IMG/VR virus record: IMGVR_UViG_3300013103_000041
Span: 1-29,428 of that record
Strand: one strand, 5' to 3'
DNA from: a virus
Length of the DNA stretch: 29,428 nucleotides
The notes beneath the pieces were generated by a model, which was not told the origin of the DNA, ran no database searches, and saw only the letters and a program-made list of their open reading frames with translations. The stretch's first letter is position 1. Each line of letters opens with the position of its first letter. The translations under genes and the position numbers were made by a program. Shown here piece by piece: positions 19,844 through 27,106 of this stretch.

Positions 19844-21010
19844 CTACCCGTCAGATACTACGAGCCGGACAATCGCGTCTGGATGAACCGCCTTGGCCTC
19901 GTATGCGAGACTGAGTTTCATTCTTATTTGGTCTGCATTAGGCCAGTCAAACACTTTTACCGTTGCTTGTCGTCCCCAAACTATTGCTCCGCATTTCTTT
20001 GCTTTTACCAGTCCGCAAATGTGACCGTTAACATCGGTGCTAACATTTGCTCCTTGCACTCTTATTACGCCCGCACTTGAAAATGCTGGAACTTTTGAGG
20101 TGCATACCACTTTAACTCCCAAGTACTGTCCTATCTCTCCGTGTAGCACCACTTCGTCCGAACCGTATTCCGATGCGTTGACAAACTGAGAATCGTCTTG
20201 CAACGCTTGTCTTTGCTCAGGCGCTATGAATAAGACAAACGGTTCGTCCGGTGTTGGTTCCCAAGCATTTTTGGTTACCGCTGATTTGGTGAATGTATTG
20301 CTGCTCCAATAGTAACCGTGATTGGAAGTCAGCAATCTAATTGCTTTCGCAATCATGCTCGTTGTCAGAGTGTCGTCGGCATCCAGAGAATCGTCTGCAT
20401 TCGTCGCGTCTCCGCCAAATATCGTTTGCGCGCCGTTCACGGTATTGCTCATTGGCGTTGGTTCGGATGCGTCTTCTCCGCTCGCATCCGTTTTAAATGT
20501 TCCGAGCAATGCGTCTCTGATCGCGCTATCGACGGAGTTTTCGTATTTGTAAGCCAGCTCCTCTCTACAGTACGTCACTTGATCCAGCGCATTGGTCATT
20601 ATTGCTTTGTTGGAAATTGCGACGCCGTAGTTGTAGTATGTTGGCGTGAACTGAACCGAATCGGCGGTATTTATCTGTGTCCATGAAATCTCGTTGCCCG
20701 CCGAATATTCCTCTGAACTTGTTTCCCAACTTGAATCCGCTAAGTATTTCTTTCTTTTAGCCATGAAGTAATCCTTTGCCCCCTCTGCTAACTGAACTTG
20801 GGTAACCACGTCCAAGAATCTTAATCTCTCTCTCGCAGCATCAACGGCCTTTTTGGCATAAATCGCCGGAGTAAGACCGTAGATGTTGGTTCCCGCGCTA
20901 CCCTGAACGCTGGATACGGTAGTTACTGTGCTTGCCAGTTCGAATGTCTTGAAGCCAAGTTTATCCATTCGCGGTACCATCGACAATTTATATGTTATTC
21001 CATTTTCCAT
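19844..21010 (-). CDS. Major capsid protein (HK97 fold)
   Basis: A 388-residue protein directly after the protease/scaffold gene, with GGTGATTTAA upstream of ATG 21010. It has an N-terminal arm, a helical region with KKAVDAARERLRFLDVV (spine-helix type), a strand region SWTQINTADSVQFTPTYY (E-loop-like), and helices with EELAYKYENSVDSAIRDALL. A P-domain-like segment follows (FVLFIAPEQRQALQDDSQFV ... IGQYLGVKVVCTSKVPAF), then a C-terminal strand (AIVWGRQATVKVFDWPNADQ). The 'GxxLGxxVxxTxxVP' motif is typical of HK97-type capsid proteins. It would build the icosahedral head. Confidence 0.85.
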   Translation of the reverse strand: MENGITYKLSMVPRMDKLGFKTFELASTVTTVSSVQGSAGTNIYGLTPAIYAKKAVDAARERLRFLDVVTQVQLAEGAKDYFMAKRKKYLADSSWETSSEEYSAGNEISWTQINTADSVQFTPTYYNYGVAISNKAIMTNALDQVTYCREELAYKYENSVDSAIRDALLGTFKTDASGEDASEPTPMSNTVNGAQTIFGGDATNADDSLDADDTLTTSMIAKAIRLLTSNHGYYWSSNTFTKSAVTKNAWEPTPDEPFVLFIAPEQRQALQDDSQFVNASEYGSDEVVLHGEIGQYLGVKVVCTSKVPAFSSAGVIRVQGANVSTDVNGHICGLVKAKKCGAIVWGRQATVKVFDWPNADQIRMKLSLAYEAKAVHPDAIVRLVVSDG

Positions 21011-21015
21011 TTAAA

Positions 21016-21672
21016 TCACCCGATTGGCAATCCCAAAAAGTTTTTCTGTATGAACTGAGCCATAGCTTCGTCAACGTCTTCGATTTTCTCCTCGTTTAAT
21101 TCTGCCTTAACGCTGAGTCTTTCAGGCTTTGCCGATAGTTCGAATTTCTCGGCTTTCAATGCCTCGATTTCTTCTCTTAGTTCGGACAATTTTTCTTCCG
21201 CAGTCATGGATTTTTCCTTTTTCCATGCCTTGGCCGCGTCCGATATCGTCTTTCCTGGGTTCTTTTTGAGGAATTTCTTGATGAATTCGGTGTATTCGCT
21301 CAGTTCTTTTTCCTTCGCTTCCTCAAGATCCTGTTTTGAAATAGCCTTCATTTCCTGTTCGGTTAGTTTTTCAGGATAAGGATATTTCTTCTTTTTCATT
21401 TCTTCGTCTTCAGGATACGGATACTTTTTGTCTTTCTCTTTTGCCTTTTCGGTTTCAGGATAAGGATACTTTTTCTTTTTCAATGCCTGCTCGACGGATT
21501 TCGCTATTATTTCCTCGAGCTCCTGCTTTGTCAGCGTTATTTTTTCTTCGAGGTTTTCCTCTTTTTGGTCTTTGTTTTGTTCTTCCGAAGAATTTTGCTC
21601 TTCCGAAGACTCTGCTTTTGCTGGTTCATCATTTTCCGGTTTGTTTTCCGGCTGCTTTTCTTCATCTGCCAT
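21016..21672 (-). CDS. Nested scaffold protein from an internal start
   Basis: Within the protease gene, ATG 21672 follows AAAGGTGAGTCT, a strong ribosome-binding site in the same frame. Starting there gives a 218-residue protein: an acidic Glu/Asn/Ser-rich N terminus, three KKYPYPE repeats, and Lys/Glu coiled-coil helices. This is the organisation of a scaffold, as lambda Nu3 is made inside gene C. It would organise capsid assembly and then be removed by the protease. Confidence 0.6.
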   Translation of the reverse strand: MADEEKQPENKPENDEPAKAESSEEQNSSEEQNKDQKEENLEEKITLTKQELEEIIAKSVEQALKKKKYPYPETEKAKEKDKKYPYPEDEEMKKKKYPYPEKLTEQEMKAISKQDLEEAKEKELSEYTEFIKKFLKKNPGKTISDAAKAWKKEKSMTAEEKLSELREEIEALKAEKFELSAKPERLSVKAELNEEKIEDVDEAMAQFIQKNFLGLPIG

Positions 21673-22221
21673 AGACTCACCTTTCACTCGTGAATCAACG
21701 GAATCAGCTACGCTGGTTCCGCTCTCATTAAGAGTATAAAATTGGTTGGGAAACAAAAACTTGCCGCCATCCGAAGCATTGCTTCGATTGAGATAAGTGG
21801 TTTTGCATGCGGGATTGGTGACGAACGAGAAATTCTTATACACTATGTCTCTGACGCTGTTGCCAACCTGCCTCCCCACTATTTTCGGGCTGATGCCCCA
21901 CTTTACGCCAACCAGTAGCGATTTCTGGGCTTTGTCGTCAACCACGTATAAATCTCCGACCAGGTTGTTTTTTTCTATGCGAATGTTTTTAGCCATTCCC
22001 GCCCATTGCCATGCGGCGTCATCGTTGTGATCCCAATAAAGATAAGTATTCGTTTCATCGTCCCAATCGGTATTTATGTATCCTTGCCTGATAGTCTCGC
22101 TGTCATAATAAAGGTTGTTCCATATACCCGGGCTCATCAGTTTGCAGTCTTTGATAACCAATGTTTTCACACCATTTATATTTTTGAATTCAAATCTGGT
22201 ATTTTTGATTTTAGAATCCAT
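21016..22221 (-). CDS. Prohead protease-scaffold fusion
   Basis: A 401-residue protein. Residues 1-145 form a prohead-protease-type domain: KLMSPGIWNN, an exposed-His segment TYLYWDHNDDAA (H65), a core GVKWGISPKIVGRQVG with candidate nucleophile S111, then FSFVTNPACKTT. His/Ser positions fit the S78-like herpesvirus/HK97 protease fold, though it is divergent. Residues 184-401 are a scaffold (acidic, KKYPYPE repeats, coiled coils) that also has its own internal start. ATG 22221 has no ribosome-binding site but sits 27 bases after the centre of a TATATAAG box, so the message is probably leaderless. Confidence 0.75.
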   Translation of the reverse strand: MDSKIKNTRFEFKNINGVKTLVIKDCKLMSPGIWNNLYYDSETIRQGYINTDWDDETNTYLYWDHNDDAAWQWAGMAKNIRIEKNNLVGDLYVVDDKAQKSLLVGVKWGISPKIVGRQVGNSVRDIVYKNFSFVTNPACKTTYLNRSNASDGGKFLFPNQFYTLNESGTSVADSVDSRVKGESMADEEKQPENKPENDEPAKAESSEEQNSSEEQNKDQKEENLEEKITLTKQELEEIIAKSVEQALKKKKYPYPETEKAKEKDKKYPYPEDEEMKKKKYPYPEKLTEQEMKAISKQDLEEAKEKELSEYTEFIKKFLKKNPGKTISDAAKAWKKEKSMTAEEKLSELREEIEALKAEKFELSAKPERLSVKAELNEEKIEDVDEAMAQFIQKNFLGLPIG

Positions 22222-22234
22222 AATTTAGTTATTA

Positions 22235-22262
22235 GATTATCGAACTTATATATTAATTATTA
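22235..22262 (-). promoter_or_regulatory. Promoter element (28-bp exact copy) for protease/capsid block
   Basis: TATATAAG at 22252-22245 on the minus strand, with an A/T-rich BRE-like region, is identical over 28 bases to 16207-16234. The box centre is about 27 bases before ATG 22221, so transcription would start at or one base before the start codon. Confidence 0.7.
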
Positions 22263-22267
22263 CACTT

Positions 22268-25200
22268 TCAAATGAGTTTGAGAACCTTTTGATACCGATA
22301 AACGGTGTTTTTTGACAATCCGGTCGCCAGACTGATGCTTCTTCTGGACTCGTTTTTTGCCGTGAGCTCGATTATCTGCTTCAATATCTTGCCCGTGACT
22401 TTTACCGGCTGACCGGCTTTTTTGATTTTGTCAAAAAGCATTATCCAAGTTTGAGGCCCGATATGAGCGATGTGGAACGAATATTCGCCCGTCATATCGA
22501 TCAGCTTTTTGGGCGGTTTAATCAATGTTGGAGCTCCCTCTTTTTTCGCCATTTGCAAGGGCTTCAGGTTAACATCGCCCTTGTCCGATCTGAACTCTAT
22601 TCTTATTTTATGATCCGTTACTTCGTGGATGGTGTATACGCCTCTGGAAATTATGATGAACACTCCGGGATAATGCGTTTTAGCCGTGCCGATTCTATGG
22701 GTAACCCCGTCAAAGAACAGCCAATCCACCGGCTCGGTCAGCTTAATCGTTCCTCTGACATGCGAACTGTCGGCATAGTTCGATTCTTCTATCGTTGCGG
22801 GAGTGAACAACGTTATTCCTTCGAGACATCCTTTAAGATCGCCCTTCTTGAACAATGCCAGCGCATCGTCGTATGTCAAAACTTTGTGGGTTATCTTGTC
22901 GGGAACAAACAATCTGACATCCCGGTGCGTCTTGCGCCCTATGCTGTGCAAGTGTATGACATAGGGCATCCACAGTTTGTTGTTCATGATTTTTTTGAAA
23001 TTCCTCTGCATCCTCTTCGGAAAGTCCCTGATTATTTTGACTTCTTTGGCTTCCTCCGGCTCTTTTTTCAATTCTTCGTGTTTCACCGCAACGCCAATCG
23101 AAGTGACTATGTCCTCGAGTTCGTCTATTGTCGAAGTTTCCTTTTTTTCCGTGATATGATTGACTCTCGGCTTATGTATCGAATACCATCTGCCTTTGTC
23201 CGATTCGTGCCTCCAGACTTCCTCGACCAAGATGCTCAATATGTCTCCGACTTCGTATTTTTCGGACGTATTGAATGTTTTGCCCAAAACCAGCACCTTT
23301 TTTCCTTTGAATTCGGTTATCTTGTCGGGATTGATGCCAGAATCTTTTTCTCTTAAATAAACTCCCACGAGATAGTTGTAAAGATTCTTTTCCTTTGGAA
23401 TGCGTTCCAGTATTACCGCGTCTATATCGACAAGATTGCGATACTTCAACCACGACCTATGCTCTCCGAAATGGTATTTCGCCGACAGATCTTTGATCAC
23501 GGCCCCTTCCGAGTAAGGCAAATCCTTTGCCCACTTTATCGCTTTTTCAACTTCATCGACCCCTTTCGCAAACTTTCTCTGGATGAGCAGGGTCCTGGGA
23601 CCGAAATTCAATTTATTCAAATATTTGATGCGCTCACGCAAGCTCAGGTTCGTGATATCGTTATCGAAATAAACGATGTCCCATATGACTATTTTGATGT
23701 TTTTGTCGTCCACTTTTTTTCCGCTTTCGATTGCTCCTATGAATTTCATCAATGCGTTTCTTCCAAGCTGCTTGCCGTCATCGAAAGGAACTATTTCCCC
23801 GTCCACTATGAAATTGCCATCGCTCATCTTCGATATCGCATCGCACAAAGTCGGGAACGCAAATGTTAGCTCTTTTTTTTGCTCCGAAAATATCTTCACT
23901 TCGCTTCCCTTCTTGTGGCAGCACACATGAAATCCGTTTATCTTTTTTTCTACGGAATATTCGACATCGTTCCTTATCTTTGCCATTATGTCATCGATTT
24001 TATAGTAAGCCGAACCGAAGGGTTTTTGAGGAAGATAAGGCTCGAACAGCCGAACCGAGTCTCCGAGAATTATTTCGTTCATTTCCACTATTTTGGTCGG
24101 TTTGATGCGCTCCAGTTTCAAATCGTAAAGCGGAATGAACGAGTCGTGGCTGCCTTCCGAATCTCCCCATATCATGTGAATTTTCGGTATCAATTCGACA
24201 TAGCCGTTTTCTTCGAGCATTTTCAGCAGCCTGACCTCGATCGCCCTTCTTATATACGAGTTCTTCTCCGCTCGCAATCTGATCTGCAAGTCCACGTCGT
24301 TCGGTATGTGCCCTTTCGGCCTTTTCACGGTAGAACCGACCAGGGAAATGCAATCCTTGACTATCTTGAAATCCTTGAATGCGTCCAGAAAATCGAGATT
24401 CGTCAAGTCAACTTTCTTGTGTATCATCTCTTTTTTCCCGGTTATTCGCTTATACAAATCCAGCGACCATTTCTTGTAGGTTTCCGGGTGAAACTCGATG
24501 CCCCTTTTCTTAAGCTCCTCGTATATCATTTTGGCAAGATTGACAAGGGTTTCTTCCGAATACGGCGTTTTCTCGCCCCTTTTGAGTTTGCTGTAATGAG
24601 CGCACACGATCCTGTAATCGTCTTTCAAAACATCGGTATCCAGCTTTTGAGGGTCATAAGTCTCCGGGTTCTGTATCAAATTCGCTTCGATGTTCTGAAA
24701 CTCAAATTTTTCCAATACGCTTTCGATTTTTTCGGCAAGCGAATCCCACCAGCTTTCCCAGCCTTTTTCGCCGTACCATACCTTGCCCGCAACGACAACT
24801 CTTGGTCTGTTCTCGGCGCCGATGTCGCATTTGGAATACAATCCGTCCTGCTTGTCCAGTTCCTTGCTGATGTCTTCGGCCTTGTCGTCGTCGGCCGGGT
24901 TCGCCATCCTGAATACTATGAAAGCGACCCTCTCGGGCGACTTTCCCTCGTCGCTTGCCCTTATTTCTATCTCCTTGATTCCGTTCAGTCGCTCAAGCCA
25001 TTCGTCCTTTATATGAATATCGATGTCGTTGAAACCGTTCCACGATTTTTTCGGACCGTTTGTGCGACCGCTTAACCAGCCTCCCGGCGGCATTTTGTTG
25101 TATACCGCGTAGTATGCAAATGTCGGCGAATTCATTTTCGGCGCATAGTCCGAATTCAAAAATTCGATATCCTTTACGAAGGTTTGCGTGCCCTTTTTGA

Positions 25201-27106
25201 ACTTCCATCTTCGAGGGGTTGCAAACTTCGTGATCCATTCGAATGAGAATTCGTAAAAATACTTTTTGTCTTTCCATCCCCACTTTTCGATATCGTTGTC
25301 GCTGATCAAATGAAGATTTGCCCTCTCGTCGAACTGCTTCTTCGTAATTCTGTTTGGCGCGTGAAGCCTGATGACGCCGTAAACGAATTCCTTGTCCACA
25401 ACGTAAAGAGCCTTATCTACCATCTCGGGATACGGTCTCGTTTTTATTATCAGCGATTTCTTTCCGCCCCACAGCCATTTGGCATGAGGCGACGGTAAAT
25501 AAATTCCCTCTCTCTGCTCGAAAAGCTGCAACTCCACGCGACTTTGACTCAGATCGATTGAATCGGGATCGTAATTGCTGAATACCAGTTCGTATTCGGG
25601 CTTGTCGTCCTTGGCGAATGTTCTTTTATGAAGCATCTTTTTCATGCGAAAATCTTTGAACAAATCCCTTATCCAGTCGGCATTGTTCAATGTTAAAAGA
25701 AACTTTCCCTTTATCGATTTCAAAATGTCCCGAAGCTCCTCCAAGTTTTCTTTCGTAAATTTCAAACCGTCGCTTTCGAACTCCCACTCGTCGGGATAAG
25801 GGGGATCGACAAAGAAAAACGTTTGCGGAGAATCGAATTCCTTTATGATCGGCTTATAATCGCGATTGTATATCTTCACGTTCTTTAATCTCTCCCTCAA
25901 TGCATCCCATCTACTCAAAATTCCGAGCAGCTTTTTTTTGTTGAACCAGCCGTATGTTTCCCTGTCTATTCCATAAGAATATCTCGTGAGATACAAAAAT
26001 TTGGCAAATCTTTCGATATCGTTCTTCGGCTTCAATTCTTTGATCTTGAAGAAAGTCGGTTTGTCGTTTTTCCATTCGTATTGCTTGAGCTTTTGAGCTT
26101 CCTCCGCGCTCGTGTTTTGTATGAACCTGTACGCGAACGCGATTTCGGAATCGAGATCGTTTAAAACTTCGACTTCGCTCGGGCTCTTTCTCCAGAACAC
26201 GGCTGCCCCGCCCGCAAACGGTTCGCAATAAATTTTGTGCTGAGGCATCATCCTGATTAACTTTTCCGCGACCCTGCTCTTGCCGCCCGGACTGCCGAAC
26301 GCTTGCTGCATAAGTTCGTGATCCTGATACAATACCATGCTGTCGTAAGACAAAATGATTTCGCTGCTCGATTTCCCCTTTATCTGGTTCCAGTATCGCT
26401 GAATCTGTTTTTCGGCCTTGTAATAATCGGGATAGGAGCGTCCCGCTTGTATCAGCACGAATTTGTCTGGATTGTATATTTGAGCGTATGCCAACGAATC
26501 GGCAACATTCAAATGCCCCCTTAGCATCTTGCCCGTGGCAACTATCTCGCCTCCCTTTTCTTCCAGATTGTAAATGGCGGCGTCGAGAATCATCGTGTCC
26601 GCGTTTTTAAGATACTGCTCGTTTTCGGCCGGAACCGATTCCATATCCTCGGCGTAAACCAAGCCGTCGATTCTGTATCCGTAGCAGGGAAACTTCTTGC
26701 CGGTCGGAAAAGGTTCCGCGTGAATCACCCTGAACGGAATTATCTTGAATCCCATTATTTTGTTCGTTTGGTGAGGAGTTATCGGTTTAAAAACGATGTT
26801 TTTGAACTTCTTTTGCAGCCTTTCGTTTGCCAGAACCTTAGGCGGAGCGTAAACGTTTACGGGCTCGCTCAGCCATTTATCCATATCGGAAAGACCGCCG
26901 ATGCAGTCCTCGTGGGCGTGCGTGAGCAGGCAAAAGTCTATCTTCTCGATGCCGTTCTTTTCCACCTGCTCCTTGAAGTGCTTGGTAACATCGATTATGA
27001 ACGACTTCCCTGCTTTTTCTATGTAAACAGAACTATTCGTGCGCCTGTTTCTTCCTCTTCCTTCAACTAATTGAGTCGGACCCGAGCCCAGCACAACTAT
27101 TTTCAT
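22268..27106 (-). CDS. Giant multi-enzyme fusion: MBL fold, Dam methylase, ASCH-like, NTase-like, DNA ligase, LigD phosphoesterase, HTH
   Basis: 1612 residues in one frame. Residues 1-255: metallo-beta-lactamase fold (HAHEDC, H63/H65/D67 with C68 in place of the usual His; H129, D175, H198). 268-510: D12-class adenine methylase (GSPGGK 271-276, CEPFAGGAAVFW 294-305, DPPY 434-437). About 535-650: ASCH/PUA-like. 650-890: unassigned. 897-1010: nucleotidyltransferase-like (GS 924-925, DVD 937-939, D995). 1025-1320: ATP-dependent ligase (EKKING with K1055, DGE 1102-1104, EGAVIK 1200-1205, WLKYR 1219-1223, OB-fold part). 1360-1565: LigD-type 3'-phosphoesterase (HLHSIGRKTHRDVRL). 1568-1612: helix-turn-helix (SRRSISLATGLSKNTVYRYQ). 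It overlaps the portal stop (ATGA). It may modify or repair viral DNA ends; processing into parts is possible. Confidence 0.8.
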   Translation of the reverse strand: MKIVVLGSGPTQLVEGRGRNRRTNSSVYIEKAGKSFIIDVTKHFKEQVEKNGIEKIDFCLLTHAHEDCIGGLSDMDKWLSEPVNVYAPPKVLANERLQKKFKNIVFKPITPHQTNKIMGFKIIPFRVIHAEPFPTGKKFPCYGYRIDGLVYAEDMESVPAENEQYLKNADTMILDAAIYNLEEKGGEIVATGKMLRGHLNVADSLAYAQIYNPDKFVLIQAGRSYPDYYKAEKQIQRYWNQIKGKSSSEIILSYDSMVLYQDHELMQQAFGSPGGKSRVAEKLIRMMPQHKIYCEPFAGGAAVFWRKSPSEVEVLNDLDSEIAFAYRFIQNTSAEEAQKLKQYEWKNDKPTFFKIKELKPKNDIERFAKFLYLTRYSYGIDRETYGWFNKKKLLGILSRWDALRERLKNVKIYNRDYKPIIKEFDSPQTFFFVDPPYPDEWEFESDGLKFTKENLEELRDILKSIKGKFLLTLNNADWIRDLFKDFRMKKMLHKRTFAKDDKPEYELVFSNYDPDSIDLSQSRVELQLFEQREGIYLPSPHAKWLWGGKKSLIIKTRPYPEMVDKALYVVDKEFVYGVIRLHAPNRITKKQFDERANLHLISDNDIEKWGWKDKKYFYEFSFEWITKFATPRRWKFKKGTQTFVKDIEFLNSDYAPKMNSPTFAYYAVYNKMPPGGWLSGRTNGPKKSWNGFNDIDIHIKDEWLERLNGIKEIEIRASDEGKSPERVAFIVFRMANPADDDKAEDISKELDKQDGLYSKCDIGAENRPRVVVAGKVWYGEKGWESWWDSLAEKIESVLEKFEFQNIEANLIQNPETYDPQKLDTDVLKDDYRIVCAHYSKLKRGEKTPYSEETLVNLAKMIYEELKKRGIEFHPETYKKWSLDLYKRITGKKEMIHKKVDLTNLDFLDAFKDFKIVKDCISLVGSTVKRPKGHIPNDVDLQIRLRAEKNSYIRRAIEVRLLKMLEENGYVELIPKIHMIWGDSEGSHDSFIPLYDLKLERIKPTKIVEMNEIILGDSVRLFEPYLPQKPFGSAYYKIDDIMAKIRNDVEYSVEKKINGFHVCCHKKGSEVKIFSEQKKELTFAFPTLCDAISKMSDGNFIVDGEIVPFDDGKQLGRNALMKFIGAIESGKKVDDKNIKIVIWDIVYFDNDITNLSLRERIKYLNKLNFGPRTLLIQRKFAKGVDEVEKAIKWAKDLPYSEGAVIKDLSAKYHFGEHRSWLKYRNLVDIDAVILERIPKEKNLYNYLVGVYLREKDSGINPDKITEFKGKKVLVLGKTFNTSEKYEVGDILSILVEEVWRHESDKGRWYSIHKPRVNHITEKKETSTIDELEDIVTSIGVAVKHEELKKEPEEAKEVKIIRDFPKRMQRNFKKIMNNKLWMPYVIHLHSIGRKTHRDVRLFVPDKITHKVLTYDDALALFKKGDLKGCLEGITLFTPATIEESNYADSSHVRGTIKLTEPVDWLFFDGVTHRIGTAKTHYPGVFIIISRGVYTIHEVTDHKIRIEFRSDKGDVNLKPLQMAKKEGAPTLIKPPKKLIDMTGEYSFHIAHIGPQTWIMLFDKIKKAGQPVKVTGKILKQIIELTAKNESRRSISLATGLSKNTVYRYQKVLKLI

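Noticed and set aside
16207-22262. 28-bp repeats as attachment sites or insertion ends
   Set aside because: Both copies sit at operon starts with TATA boxes at the correct distance from ATGs; no integrase or mobile gene lies between them and the intervening genes form a normal head module.
23879-25075. 398-codon plus-strand ORF opposite the fusion gene
   Set aside because: It is antisense to conserved ligase and NTase motifs, its sequence has no domain character, and it has no matching ribosome-binding site.
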